The notes under the pieces: generated by a model
What the model was told of the DNA's origin: nothing
The model's input: the letters and a program-made list of their open reading frames with translations, nothing else
The model's database searches: none
Origin: Elephas maximus indicus
Taxonomy: Eukaryota > Chordata > Mammalia > Proboscidea > Elephantidae
NCBI RefSeq assembly: GCF_024166365.1
Contig: NC_064819.1
Span: 153,580,293-153,644,292 of the forward strand
Direction of reading: 5' to 3'
DNA length: 64,000 nucleotides
Shown here: positions 1 to 12,105 of the stretch, piece by piece
Numbering within the stretch: position 1 is the stretch's first letter
How the letters are laid out: each line of letters starts with the position of its first letter
Made by a program: the position numbers and the translations under genes

Positions 1-2180
1 TTTGAGTCTTTACTAGGTTGTAAAAAATCTGAGGAAAAACACCAAGACCAAAACAACTCCAATATGAGCACAGTAAAGCATGGCATTAAAAAAAGTTTTA
101 ATACCTGCTTTGATAACATAAAGAACTCTCAATCCAAAGAGCCCTCCTTGGAACTAAACTGTCCGAGCACCCCAAAGCCCGGAAGAATAGAAGGCAGCAC
201 TGTGGAAGATGCACAGGCATCCCAGCATGCGGCTTTGAAGCCAGAACGTAGTTTTGAAATTCTTACTGAACAGCAAGCATCTAGCCTTACTTTTAATTTA
301 GTGAGTGATGCTCAGATGGGTGAGATATTTAAAAGTTTGTTGCAAGGTTCTGATCTTTTGGATGGCAGTGTTAATGGTAATGAAAAAAGTGAGTGGGAGT
401 TAAAAACCCCAGAGAAGCAACTGCTAGAGAGTCTTAAGTGTGAATCTATACCAGCATGTACAACTGAAGAGCTAGTTTCAGGGGTGGTTCCTCCAAGTCC
501 TAAAATGATTAGTGATGACAATTGGTCATTATTATCATCTGAAAAAGGGCCATCTCTGCCTTCAGGGCTTTCATTGCCAGTTCATCCTGATGTGTTGGAT
601 GAAAGCTGTATGTTTGAAGTGTCCACTAACATAGCTTTAAGTAAAGATAATACATGTAGTTCAGAAAAGAGCAAGTCCTGCATTTCTTCTATACTTCTTG
701 AAGATCTGGCAGTCTCTTTAACAGTACCATCACCTCTGAAGTCAGATGGTCATCTCAGTTTCTTAAAGCCTGAGGTTTTGTCTATTTCAACTCCTGAAGA
801 AGTTATTAGTGCCCATTTTAGTGAAGATGCCTTACTTGAGGAAGAGGATGCATCTGAGCAAGATATTCATTTAGCTTTGGAGTCTGATAATTCAAGCAGT
901 AAATCAAGTTGTTCTTCATCATGGACAGGCCGGTCTGTTGCTCCTGGGTTTCAGTACCACCCTAATCTACCCATGCATGCTGTCATAATGGAAAAGTCCA
1001 ACGATCATTTCATTGTGAAAATACGGCGTGCAGCACCATCTACCTCCCCTAGTCTTAAACAGAGTATTGTGGCCGATGAATCATTGGCATCTTTGCCTGG
1101 AGTGGGAAAAGAAGCTGATGAAGCAACAGAGAAAGAATATATATCTTGTCAGAACTCGGTTTTTAAACCTGTGGATGAGTTGGAAAAATCCAACAAAAAT
1201 GTTGATGGCAGTAGATTAGCTAACGAAGACCAGAACTCTGTGATACAAACACAGGTTCCTGATATATATGAATTTCTGAAGGATGCTTCAGGTAAAGTGG
1301 GTGATAGTAATGAAGTGGCTGGTGAATGTTTCAAATTGCATCAAGTATGGGAGCCAAAAGTGCCTGAAAGCATTGAGGATTTGCCTCCAATGGAAGAAAT
1401 GCCACAGTCTGTTGGGGATCATCTTCCAGACACATACATAGACCTAACAAAAGATCCAGTCACTGAGACCAAAAACTTGGGAGAATTCTTGGAAGTGACA
1501 GTTCTAAATATTGATCATTTGGGATGTTCTGAAGGCAACTTGGATCGAAATGCTCAAATATTAGACAGTTCTTTACAGCTGGATACTGTAGGTGCTTTTA
1601 TTGATTTGACACAAGATGCTTCAAGTGAGAGTAAAAATGAAGGTAACCATTCTGCTGTAGCTGATGGAGGTTTGGGGTGTCAGGTGATATGTATAGAGGA
1701 AGAGAACTGTAAGGAAGAAAAGCTGCCTGTGGCAAATAGGCCCTTGGAAAGCATTGTTGAGGAAGCTTGTATTGATTTGACCACAGAATCTCCCAGTCCC
1801 TGTGAAGTAAAAAAGGATGATTTAAAATCAGTGCCGAAATCAAATTCTGATAGTTCAGAGTTGCCTGGGGCTTTGGATAATGCTCACAAAAAAAGAAAAA
1901 ACCTTTCTGATCTAAATCATTCTTCTCAGAAAAAACAAAGAAAGGAAATAACCAGTAGGAAAAAGGCCAAGAAAATCACTCAGGATCCTGGAGAGAATGA
2001 TGAAGCTCATCAAAGGAAAGCCAATAAGAAAAGAGTCTCTGCAGTAAATAAAGATCCCTCATCATTAAAAGCAAGCCCAGGGATGCAGGATCCATCCACA
2101 GCACCTGCCACTTCTCCCACAAGCCTTTCTGCAAAGAATGTTATTAAAAAGAAAGGAGAAATTATAGTTTCATGGACAAG
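1..2180 (+). CDS. CASP8AP2: CASP8AP2 (FLASH) large coding exon, 3' part
   Basis: The frame is open from base 1, so the exon continues upstream of the window. It ends at a GTAAG donor at 2181. The protein is recognised as the C-terminal half of FLASH (caspase-8-associated protein 2, about 1980 aa in human), a nuclear scaffold of histone locus bodies needed for replication-dependent histone pre-mRNA 3' processing and also linked to caspase-8 and SUMO pathways. The segment is acidic, Ser-rich and mostly disordered. Three SUMO-interacting-type IDLT motifs lie at nt 1438-1449, 1600-1611 and 1771-1782, with a related VICIEEE stretch at about 1686. A Lys/Arg-rich nuclear-localisation-like region follows at nt 1885-2050. 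Together with the next two exons the window encodes 778 residues. The first ATG at 64 is internal, not a start. Identification rests on protein recognition and synteny with GJA10 and BACH2. Confidence 0.95.
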
Positions 2181-3219
2181 GTAAGAATCTCTTTGTGAGA
2201 CATTTAAATCACCAGGATATTTTGAGAGGCCAGAAATATTCTATCATATCTTCATAATCTTACCCCATCCTACACTAAGGAAAGCGATGACTTCAAAAGT
2301 GGCCAAAGTTAGGAGAAATACATTCCAGGTGCAGCCAGCCTTACTGTGGAAGGGACTAGAGCAGTGGCTCATAACCAGGGGTGTGTGTTAGCACCGCAGC
2401 AGAACTTTTCATTGTGTTTTAACTTGACTTTTTCAGTTAAAAAGAAGAATTCTTTCATATGGAAGGAACAGATATAAGCACACTTTAGAAAGGAAGAATG
2501 ATAGATGCTGAAACAAGGCAAAAAGCTGGAATGTTTGTAATTTGCGTTTTCCCCCTAAAAGTTTCCAAAAGGTTTCATGAACAGGTTGTACTTTTGACTT
2601 TTATGTGAACTTTTTAAGAAATGTAGATTTCTAGACCCCACTTCAGACATAAAGGTAACCACCATTGTGAATTATTGGAATAGAGGTACATAGTCTCTAT
2701 AATTGACTAGAGTGCTTTATGTGGGAAGATGAATTTTCTTAAAAAATGGTGATCATTTTTGTTGAATACTGCAATTCTCTATGTCCCCATTTCATAACTT
2801 CTGAATGGCAGAATAAAATCTCAGAGATTGTAATAATACACATTGATTCATACCATATAGAAAAAGCAGAGAATTAGAAGATCTGGACTCTATTCTAGCT
2901 CTGGTTCTTCTGCTTATTAAGTGTGATCATATCTGGGCCTTGATTTTTAAAGTACTGTATACATTAAAGGTAGGGAAAAAAAAATTAGTTTTGCCATTAG
3001 AAAAATAAATACATTAGTTGTAGTAAATTTGGTAAGTACAGATGAGCCCAGATTAGAATCATCTATAATAATATTTCTCAGAGATAAAACATTGTCAATA
3101 TTTTGGTATATATATATTTTTTTGCGGATTTAAAAGTGTCAGTGTCATTAAGACAGTACAGTTTTTGTTATCCTTCTACTCTAATGTACAAAAGTTAAAT
3201 AATATTTTTCTCCCCTCAG
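2181..3219 (+). other. CASP8AP2: CASP8AP2 intron
   Basis: The intron is bounded by GTAAG at 2181 and a pyrimidine-rich tract ending in CAG at 3217-3219. It is AT-rich. A short stretch near 2355-2385 resembles the start of a MER5-type hAT element. Nothing else is recognised. Confidence 0.85.
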
Positions 3220-3319
3220 AAATGATGACCGAGAAATTTTATTGGAATGTCAGAGAAGAGGTCCATCAGTGAAAACATTTACTAGTTTAGCTGCCAAGTT
3301 GAATAAAAATCCAAATCAG
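3220..3319 (+). CDS. CASP8AP2: CASP8AP2 penultimate coding exon (Myb/SANT-like domain)
   Basis: This 100-nt exon lies between a CAG acceptor (ends 3219) and a GT donor at 3320. It joins in frame to the large exon: AG|A completes an Arg codon. It encodes [14 protein letters not shown] and onwards to NKNPNQ, the front of the C-terminal SANT/Myb-like fold of FLASH, a segment reported to bind NPAT and ARS2. The exon is phase 2 in and phase 0 out. The protein match and both splice sites agree. Confidence 0.93.
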
Positions 3320-3354
3320 GTAACTACCCGATTTTTATATCTTTGTTGAGTCAT

Positions 3355-3536
3355 AGGAGCCCTGATGGTGTAGTGGTTAAGAGTTTGGCTGTCAGCCACA
3401 AAGTTGGCAGTTTGAATCCACCAGCCACTTCCCTGGAAACCCTATGGGGCAGTTCTACTCTATCCCATAGGGTTGCTATGAGTTGGAATCGACTCCGTGG
3501 CAATAGGTTTGGTTTTTTGGTTTTTATTGAATCATG
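3355..3536 (+). mobile_element. AfroSINE, short form
   Basis: The copy has a tRNA-like head (GAGCCCTGATGG...GTGGTTAAGAG), a B-box-like TTTGAATCCACC, the internal-deletion junction CCTGGAAACCCTATGGGGCAG, and the RTE-like tail ending in GGTTTGG plus T-rich sequence. It is flanked by near-identical direct repeats TTGAGTCAT (3346-3354) and TTGAATCAT (3537-3545). Confidence 0.9.
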
Positions 3537-3559
3537 GATGTTGCAACTCTAAATATTTA

Positions 3560-4425
3560 AATTTATTTTATTTTTTTAATTGTGTTTTAGGTGAAAGTTT
3601 ACAGCTCAATTTAATTTCTCATACGAAAATTTATATACATATAGTTATGTGACACTAGTTGCAGTCCCTACAATGTGACAGCATACTCCCCCTTTCCACC
3701 CTGGGTTTCCTGTGTCTGTCCAACCAGCTGTGCATTAACCTCATGTATCTGCTTAAACTAAGAATAAGAAGCACACACGTCACGAGTATTTTATGTTTTA
3801 TAGTCCAGCGTAATCTTTGAAGGGTTGGCTTCAGGAATGGCTTCAGTTCTGGCTTAACAGATAGTCTGAAGGTTGTGTTGTTGAGGGTTCCTCTGATCTC
3901 AGTCATACCATTAAGTCTGGTCTTTTTAAGTGAATTTGAGTTCTGCTCCACACTTTTTTCCTGCTCTGTCAGTGACTCTTTGTTGTGTTCCCTGTCATGG
4001 CGGTCATTGGTGGTAGCCAGGTACCATCTCATTCTTCTGGTCTCAGGGTGATGGAGTCTCTGGTTTATGTGGCCCTTTTGTCTCTTGAACTAATATTTTC
4101 CTTGTGTCTGGTGTTCTTCATTCTACTTTGGTCCAGGTGGGTGGGGACTAGTTGATGCATCTTAGATGGCCACTCGCTGGCTTTTAAGACCCCAGGTGCC
4201 ACTCACCAAAGTGGGATGCAGAATATTATCTTAAATTTTATTATGTTGGTTGACCTAGATGTCCCCTAAAACCATGATCAGTAGACCCCCGCCCCTGCTA
4301 CTCTGTCCCTTGAAGTGTTTGGTTGTGTTCAGGAAACTTCTTAGCTTCTGGTTTAGTCCAGTTGTGCTGAGTTCCCCTGTATTGTGTGTTGTCCTTCCCT
4401 TCACCTAAGATAATTCTTGTCTACT
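3560..4425 (-). mobile_element. 5'-truncated L1-type LINE, 3' UTR
   Basis: The block starts on the + strand with T-rich sequence and AATTGTGTTTTAGGTGAAAG, which is the reverse complement of a tail ending in AATAAA/poly(A). Copies of the same sequence occur at about 12381-12790 and at 29777-30433. A lineage-specific L1 3' UTR is the best fit. The family name is not certain, and the far end is approximate. Confidence 0.7.
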
Positions 4426-4814
4426 ATTAGATTTAATTTGACTTTAAAATGTCTAAAATATCTAGGCATTTATTAGCCAACTTCTTTAAAAGTATGGCAC
4501 TTAATAATATATAGGACCGTTAAATAAAAACTTTGTGATTTTTATGGAAGAGGTTGAATGGAAACATCCAGATTTTTTTCTGTTGTCTTCTGATTTACTT
4601 ATTTGATCTCAAACAATTTTATAATGATGTTTGCTTGTTTAAGTAAGTTTAGTATTCAGGAATTAAATTGGCAGTCACTTTTTGTATGAAGATATTTCCT
4701 TTTCTTAAATATTAACTTCATCTATTATTGAGGATAACTTTTTGTCTTTAGTATTCATCAGTGATGAAAAAGTATTGAAATACTGATAATTAACCCTCAC
4801 TTTTAATTTTCTAG

Positions 4815-4871
4815 GTCTCAGAAAGATTCCAGCAGCTAATGAAGCTTTTTGAAAAGTTAAAATGCAGGTAG
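4815..4871 (+). CDS. CASP8AP2: CASP8AP2 last coding exon
   Basis: The exon starts after TTCTAG and encodes VSERFQQLMKLFEKLKCR followed by TAG (4869-4871). This closes the SANT/Myb-like helix and gives the known FLASH C-terminus. The junction CAG|GTC is phase 0. The stop codon sits inside CAGGTAGT, which also resembles a splice donor (see findings). Confidence 0.93.
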   Translation, partial: VSERFQQLMKLFEKLKCR

Positions 4872-5296
4872 TTAATGGTTACACTTCAAGACACTACTGA
4901 ACGTTTGATTCTATAACTGTGCAATTAATGGCCTGTTAGTCATTGAAGATGTGTGTAGTGGGTGAGAAACATCCAGTTGACTTCCTGCTTCTGTCACTGG
5001 TTGGAGATGGTTGCTTGTGCAGGCATCTAAGGCCACCTCATCCCCAGGGAAATGCTCAGAGCGAAGCCTGCTGCAGTTCAGATCAGCAAGGCATCTCCCC
5101 AACCTTCCCATTATTGATGAATCTAAGGAGGGGCGAAATCCATTTGATGGTTTAAATAGTAAATTTGTAGATGAAGAAAAATTAATGAATACATTGTTAA
5201 ATAGAAATATGTTTTATAACCAGTGGAATCTGTGTAGCCATTGCAATTTAATACATTTCACATTTTTAATTAGAAGTGCTAAAACAGTTTAAAGTG

Positions 5297-5302
5297 AATA
5301 AA
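5297..5302 (+). terminator. Proximal poly(A) signal AATAAA of CASP8AP2
   Basis: A canonical hexamer lies 425 bases after the stop codon. Confidence 0.55.
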
Positions 5303-6951
5303 TACAAAACAGGAATTCATAAAGATGAAGTCCATTGTCGTCTGAATAGATACACGATTTACTGTTACATTATTACCAAGGTTCACAGACATGTTTCTTT
5401 AAGCCATTTTTTGGTACAGGTTTATTAAGGCAATAATATTTAAATTATAGCAGGTTTTTCCTGTAAGAGCTGGGCCAATTACTGAAATATTTTGGATATT
5501 TACTTAAGGAAAATTTCAATTGATTTGTCATCATAATTATTTGAACAAAAAGCAACTGATTTAAAATTAAATTAGATCTGAATAGAAATCATATTTGGAC
5601 ATAGATCTCAGTTTGAAGGGTTCTGAGTATTTTTGAATTATAAATTCCTTTTTCTAGGCTCAATCCGAATTATTGTCTTTAGATAACCTATTAATTTACA
5701 TATCCTCTTGAAGCAACTGGTTTGGTAATGAGATCTTCAAAAGATGTTTAGTAGTTCACTGTGAAGTTAAATTTCTAAATAATTCAGAAATATAAGATGG
5801 AATAATGGGAATTTTGGGGAGGAAGCTGCTTCTAAAGAACCTTTAGAAAATCGCTTAAGGGAAAAAGTGGCCTGGTTATTTTTCAGATTCACTGTGCTTT
5901 AACATTTTCTCTGCCTTTAAGAAATTAAACTGATTTTTTGTTTTGTTTTGCTTTACTTGAATGTTAAAATATGATTTCTGTTGACTTGTGAAGAAAATGT
6001 AAATTTATGAAAGAATTAACTTGTATCTGGAAGTGATGCTTTTTAGTTTGGAATTTCCAAATTCCATTACAAATCTAAAATTTCTTAATGAATTTGATAC
6101 TTGAGATTTAATTTGCTTGTACGATAACACATGTAGTGGGTCATTTCATTCCTAGCTTGTGTCTTAACTGATTTTGTTCAAGTACTGTAATCTGATCAAA
6201 TTCTTGGAAAATCAAAGTACAGTGATAAACTTACCAAACTGATTCTGTAAATGCTAGTTCTTTAACACCACTGTCATCCAAGTAGAGCTCATTTAAAAGA
6301 TCAGAGCTTTGTGCAGTGGTCATATCAGAAAAATAGAACCGTAACTCTAGCATTTTCTTACATTACAGATAAGTTGCTGAATTCCTTGGAGTTTTAATTG
6401 ATATTGCATACTGCACAGAAGCTTGGAATTCCTCATGTTTTAAATGGGGAAAGTAGAGGGTTTTTTTTCTTGATTACTAGATGATCTACATTTGTTATTA
6501 CTTGCTGACTCTTTCATCTCAAGTCAGCATGTACGTCTTGTTCCAGTCATTGATTTGATTTGCTTACTTGTTATTGGTTGAGATATTTATTTTCAGTATG
6601 TTAGAACTTGGTATCAAAATGAAAGCAACAAGGGTATAGTGTTGACAGCTTAGTTTTGATATTTCAAAGAAATGTCTTTTCTAGATTTTTTAAAGTAGTT
6701 TTGTAATATTTTAAACCTAGCAACTGTTTGGTTCAAGTTTTCATCCACTTTTATTTGCTTTTTCTAATTGCCTCTTCTCATTTTGGTACATTGTAAAATT
6801 ATTTAAATAGTGTTTGTAAATATGTATAATTATAATGATGTAAGATATCCGTGTGTGTACACACATAAATGGCTTTGTGTAGCCAAGGGTTTTTTTTATC
6901 TGTATAAAACTTTTTGTAAAAAGTTTGCTTTCTATAACAGTAATGTATATT

Positions 6952-6957
6952 AATAAA
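6952..6957 (+). terminator. Distal poly(A) signal AATAAA of CASP8AP2
   Basis: A canonical hexamer is followed within 30 bases by T/G-rich sequence (TTCTGTTATATTTTGG), as expected downstream of a cleavage site. Confidence 0.5.
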
Positions 6958-6975
6958 ACCATGTAAAGTTCTGTT

Positions 6976-9080
6976 ATATTTTGGTTAGAATGTTTCTTTT
7001 AGTGTGTTTGGATTATAATTAATTGGACTTTGATATCACACACTTTGCATAACATAGATTTGAGTATATTTTCAAAACTTAATAGCTAAAATGACCATTT
7101 AGCATGGGCTAGTGTTCCTTTCCCAAGAGCAGCTTTGGGGAAACTTAACAAAACAAAAAAAGGTAAAACCCACAGGGGAGATATGGGGAATGTTTAAAGT
7201 GGTTTGTGGTGGGGACATGGCTGGCCTACCGGCCCTGAGTGGATTCATTAGAGAAAATGGGTTGCTTGTTCTCTCACAGCAGGTACGGGCACAGTGAACC
7301 AGACCTGTGTTGCAAAAGTCCTCACAGATAAAATCAGGGCAGCACAAAAGCCTTTTGGGTGAAGGTTTGGGGAAAACAAACCTTGAGCATTACTTCTCCA
7401 GATTCATAGGACTGGTGGGTTATAAGCGCAGCCCTAGACTCTAGGAAGTGCCGTCTCCCATTGCCATTTTTCCTAGGGTGCCTGAAGGGGAAACCTTGAT
7501 CTGAAGGATTGCTTGGTAGATAACAAACTAGAATAATTAACTGTGGTTTTTTAGTGCTGGGATGCTTTATCCTAGAGCTCGTCTCCTTCCCTCTCTTTGA
7601 AACTCCCAATACAGGCGAGCTCGTGGCCCTTCCCCATTGTACACTATCAGAAGAGCTCCTGTAGCCAGGTGAAGTAGTTCACAGGTCACAGGAAAGTGAT
7701 AACCACGGGTTCAAAAGAACAACAACAAACTGGATAACATAAACCATTAGAATTTAAAATAAAACTAATAAACACTGAGAGAAAAAGGAAGATTTTAGTA
7801 ATGTGATTCACAAATAAGAAAGAACAAGTATAAATATTAAAGTATAATATTTAAAAATAAAGAACATAGAATGGGTACAACTGAAGAATAAATTGGAGTT
7901 GGAAAATCAGATTGAGAAACTCAGAAGCAAGAAAAAGATAAATAGAAAATACAAAAAATTTAAGAGAGATGGAGAATAGAGGTAGATATGCCAGCATTTG
8001 GGTAAAAAGCCTAGAAGGAGAAGAAGTTAAAATGAAGATTAAAAGGGCCAGAATGCAACTATGCCAGAAAGAAATACCCACATCTAGATATAAACTGATA
8101 AGATTATCAAAGGAAAAGAAAAATCTAAAAGCTTTCAGACAAAGACTTTAAATTGTCATTCACGTGTTAGGGCTTAATAAAAATATTAAGGTTTATTACT
8201 CAAAAGATCCACATTGAAAACATATTTGGAGAAAGTACTCAAAAATGAGATGCTACAAGATACAAGTGATGATACCTTTGCTAAAGTAAAGTATGCTTAG
8301 TGAGAGAAAAAGTAGTATATTTGTGATGAGCCATGATGTAACTCTCAGTAATTAATTGACATTACCCAGTGGCAAGATCACAGCTTTTATTTACTTACTT
8401 TGGTAGTTAGGACACAAATGAATGGGGTAAGGTTCATTGTGGGGTGTGCCTCCCTCAGACCATCATCACAGGGTGACTCGACACAGGAAATCTCTTTTGC
8501 ACATGTAAGGCTCCAAGTTTATGTTGCAGGAGAAAAGCTGGCAGGCATTGCATTCTAAGGGTTTTATACCTCAGAGTGCATGGGAACACTGAAAAGGGGT
8601 CAGAGGAAGGGCCTTTGTTCAGTTGCACCTGGCCTGACCATCCAGTTGCCAAGTTTTGTTCAGATTCAAACAGCATGACAGTCCTGTGGCCATGGGTGCA
8701 TGACCAGAAAGAACATTTCTTCACCTATTAGCTATAAGATTAGTTACTTTGGTAGAACTATGTAGCCATAGGTAGTCATAGACAAAGTTACTGTGGGTTC
8801 AGAACAGGGAGGAAGCTTTCTCTGATAAGTAGAAGGGACTGGGGGAGAGAGAGAGAGACCCAATTCCCAGCCTCTTTATCAGAGAATGCTCTGAGCCCCA
8901 GGCCTCAGTTTAGGTAGTCTGGGTGGGAATTGTAAAGGCAGATCACTCTCTCAGCAATATCCATCATAAATGAGAATTAATAATTTTAGATAATATCAAC
9001 ATGGTGGAGAGGTGGGTGAGATCAAGGGACGTTAGAATGTTAAAAGTTCTTACCTTGTTAAGATGAAGGTTTAGATATAA
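6976..9080. other. Intergenic, no gene seen
   Basis: No splice-supported coding sequence is visible. Bases 7840-8160 are A-rich and look like an eroded LINE fragment. Bases 8370-8960 resemble an unclassified LTR or other old insertion. A short GA run occurs at about 8845. Confidence 0.5.
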
Positions 9081-9084
9081 AAAT

Positions 9085-9770
9085 GTTAAACATTTTTTAT
9101 TGAAGTATGACACTGATACAGAAAATTGCACAAAAGAGCAAGCTCACTTGAATATAACCACAATCTAGGTCAAGAATTAGAACATTGCCAGCCCTCTGAG
9201 TGCCTCCCCTCCCTGGCCTCTCCCACTTTATATAATCCTGCTCCCCAGAGATGAACACTATACTGACTTACATTTATCATAGATTAGTTTTGCCTATTTT
9301 TGAACTTTCTGTAACTGGAACCCTGCTGCCGTCGAGACAGTTTATACTCTTATTTTATTTGCTCACTATTGTGAGATTCATCCCTGTTTTGAGTGTAGCA
9401 GTAGCACATTTTTTCTCGTATATATTTCCACTGTACAAATATACCACAATTAATTTATCCATTCTGCCATCAATAGACATTTGTGTTCCAGTTTGTGGTT
9501 GTTGAAATAGCACTGTTAGGCACATTCTTGTGCACATATTCCAGTACAAATATGTATGTATTTCCCTTGGGTTTACACCTTGAAGTGTAATTGGTGGGTC
9601 ATAATGATATGAATGTATTCACCTTTAAACAGTTGTCTAAAGTGGTTTTATCAGTTTACACTTCCGCCAGTATTGTATAAGAGTACCCATTGCTGTACAT
9701 GCTTGCCAATACTTGGTATTGTAAAGTTTTAAAATGTAAACACTTTGTGGTTGTGATGTGTGTATGTTTC
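9085..9770 (-). mobile_element. Old L1 (L1M-type) 3' region
   Basis: The + strand carries TTTTTATTGAAGTATGACAC, then the AGAACATTGCCAGC and GATTAGTTTTGCCTATTTTTG blocks, and finally the ACACTTCCGCCAGTATTG block. This is the familiar order of the reverse complement of ancient mammalian L1 3' sequence. Confidence 0.7.
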
Positions 9771-9779
9771 TTAAACTCC

Positions 9780-10480
9780 CCATTCCTCTTTCCTAGAGGT
9801 AACGACTGTTAATCATTTCTCATATTTCCTTCCCTGAAATTTTTCTTATGCAGGTGTGAGTGAGTGTATGCACGTGTTTGTTACATTCTTTATATGTTAT
9901 GTATTCCATTCTTTCATAAAAGCATACAGATGTGTTCATACTGTAACATAGTATTTGGCAGTTTGCTTTTTTTTTTTTTACTTCAGAGTATATTTTGGAC
10001 ATCTTTGTATGTTGGTACATGTAGAACTTCCTCATTTGGAGTGGACTTTTCATTATGGACATTCTAAAAATATACAAAAATAAAGAGTAGTAAAATGAAC
10101 ATTCACATTCACACTGTCAAGTTTCAAAATTTACCATTCTGGCTGTTTTTGTTTCATTTACCAGCCCCCACGCTTCTTTGTTTAAAGTAAACTCCATATG
10201 TTATCTGAAAATATGTGCTTCTAATATATAAGAACTCTGTTTTTAAAACCTTTTAAATTAAAGTATAACATGAATAAAGAAAAGGGCACAAATATTAAGT
10301 GCAAATCCATTGAGTTTCATTTTCACAAACAACACATCTGTGTAACTACCACTAATGTCAAAAAAATAGAATTGTACCATTACCTTGGAATCCCTCCTGT
10401 GCTCTTTCCAGGCCCTACCTTCCATCCTCCCCAAGACCTGGAAGAATGCATGTAGCGTAAGATTCTTTGTAAAGTTCAAA
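9780..10480 (-). mobile_element. Further ancient L1 fragments
   Basis: TTAAAGTATAACATGAATAAAG at about 10257, followed by CACAACTCTTTCC-like text, repeats the L1M 3' theme. Bases 9860-10150 look like a related fragment. Boundaries are uncertain. Confidence 0.5.
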
Positions 10481-10778
10481 GGCAGCTAGAACTGAACATA
10501 TTGTTAGAACATTCATAGAGTGTGTGTATATATTTATGATGGTAATGGAAGGGAATGATAAACAGGTTCAGGGAGGCAAAGGGAAGGACTAGAGGAGGAG
10601 CATCTAGAAAAACAAGATACTGTAGTGTTCTAGTTCTCAGTTTGGTGTGGGTTCATGGATGTTCATCATAATATTAAGGAATATATTTTTTAAAAAAGAA
10701 ATCCATGCCTGGATGAATAATGGATGGTATTGTGTCAGGAACCAAGGATTAAGATTAATTCAAATCTCTTGGGGGCCA

Positions 10779-10822
10779 TTAAATTTTATATATATATATA
10801 TACACATACATATATATATTTT
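10779..10822. repeat. (TA)n/(TACA)n microsatellite
   Basis: A run of TATATA broken by CACATACA lies just upstream of a SINE insertion. Confidence 0.8.
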
Positions 10823-10845
10823 TTGAGACATCTAAGCCTACATGG

Positions 10846-11010
10846 AGCCCTAGTGGCATACTGGTTAAGAGCTTGCCTGCTGATCAAATAGTCAGCAGTT
10901 TGAATCCACCAGCGTTCCTTGGAAACCCTAAGGATCAGTTCTACACTGTCCTATAGGGTCACTATGAATCCGAATCAACTCGACAGCAATGAATTTGGTT
11001 TGGTTTCTTT
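10846..11010 (+). mobile_element. AfroSINE, short form, with perfect 13-bp TSD
   Basis: AGCCCTAGTGGCATACTGGT...GAATTTGGTTTGG is flanked on both sides by TAAGCCTACATGG (10833-10845 and 11011-11023). Confidence 0.93.
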
Positions 11011-11214
11011 TAAGCCTACATGGCGATAAGAGCTGGTAGTAAAAAGATGATTCATTCCTTCTTGAGGAGTTTAGCTTCCTGGGGAGACAAGTACCCAACT
11101 CACTGTAAGAAGTGGAATTGTAAAATGGAACTCCTAGTAGTAGTACTAACAGTAGTGTCAAAATCTGTTTAACTTCAGGGGAGATAATGCGAATCAAGAT
11201 TAGCCCAAAGCTGA

Positions 11215-12105
11215 TTCCTGTGAGGTAGAGTCAGTACCTCTACCACCCAACCTTTTTACCAATTCTGACTCCAGCTGGCCCTCCCACTGCACTCTCTACT
11301 TCTGGGATCGGAAGTCTGTTGGAATGGCCACACAGAACTCACAGACCATACTTACAGTTATGGGGTTTATTAAGGTACAGGATACAACCCAGGAATCAGG
11401 ATCAGGAACCATGTAGGAAGAGCCTCCCTTCTTCAGTGCAGGACAGCTCTCTCAGTTCCTCTCGGCCCCCTGAAGATAGGCTCCTTTCAGCCTTGCTGTC
11501 CAGCACCTGCCAGCTCTGCCATGGGGCTCCTTCTAGGACTGTCAACCACTGGCTGCCACTGGGCCCCTTACGGGCCTTTCTCTGTCTTCAGTGTTACAGC
11601 TCTTTTAGGAGGTTCCTTGCCTCCCTATCTGGTTTTTTTCTTCTGCTGCTTCCTGCTGCTTCTCTTGCTTCTTTCTGCTTTTTTCTGTCTCTAAGACTTC
11701 TGTAGGGCACTGCATATATACACACACAAAAAAACTGCTCATCAATTTCAAGGTGTGGTCCTTCCACCAGGGCTATGATCTTGGTAGTCCATAGAAACTT
11801 CATTTGCATAGTAGGTGTGGCTGGGCTACAACTCACCTCATTTACATGATCTACTGGCCAATCCCTACAAGATGGATACCAATCACAGGGCAGGCTGCAG
11901 CCCAGGACCAGACAAAAAGCATCAAATCAAGCTGTTTACAGCTTATCCAGGAAATGTCAATCAACCTGGCAAAAGTAACAGGCCCTCTGGAGTAGAAAAC
12001 TAGGCCAATGGTAATCCCTCAGGGTTTAGGGGAAAAATCTCTGAAGCTGTTTTTCCAAAGAATCAAGGCAAAAGTCTACATAAAGGAACTCATTTCACCA
12101 CAGGT
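11215..12105 (-). mobile_element. Probable LTR, unclassified
   Basis: Read on the - strand, the block has an AATAAACCCCATAAC polyadenylation-like site (about 11362-11376) followed by an R/U5-like stretch, with C/T-rich and CCAAT-like sequence upstream. It shares short phrases (TCTGTCTTCAGTG, GTTACAGC) with the block at about 24310-25120. No target duplication was found, so both the limits and the assignment are tentative. The 128-aa open frame inside it is low-complexity and not a gene. Confidence 0.4.

Larger units (their letters stand above)
3320..4814 (+). other. CASP8AP2: CASP8AP2 last intron
   Basis: The intron runs from the GTAACT donor at 3320 to the TTCTAG acceptor at 4809-4814. It holds a SINE (3355-3536) and a 5'-truncated L1 3' end (about 3560-4425), both described separately. 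The remaining bases are AT-rich and unremarkable. Confidence 0.85.
4872..6975 (+). other. CASP8AP2: CASP8AP2 3' UTR (short or long form)
   Basis: No repeat is recognised from the stop codon to about 6975. The first canonical AATAAA is at 5297-5302, which would give a UTR of about 450 nt, in line with my memory of a human mRNA near 6.8 kb. A second AATAAA at 6952-6957, after a T-rich and AU-rich stretch, would give a UTR of about 2.1 kb. Which site is used cannot be told from sequence. Confidence 0.65.

Noticed and set aside
5011-5292. 93-aa open frame after the FLASH stop
   Set aside because: Kept only as a low-interest finding; no start or splice evidence makes it a CDS.
10846-10920. tRNA genes suggested by A-box/B-box-like sequence in SINE heads
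   Set aside because: They are the tRNA-derived heads of AfroSINEs, with tails and target duplications, and do not fold as complete tRNAs.
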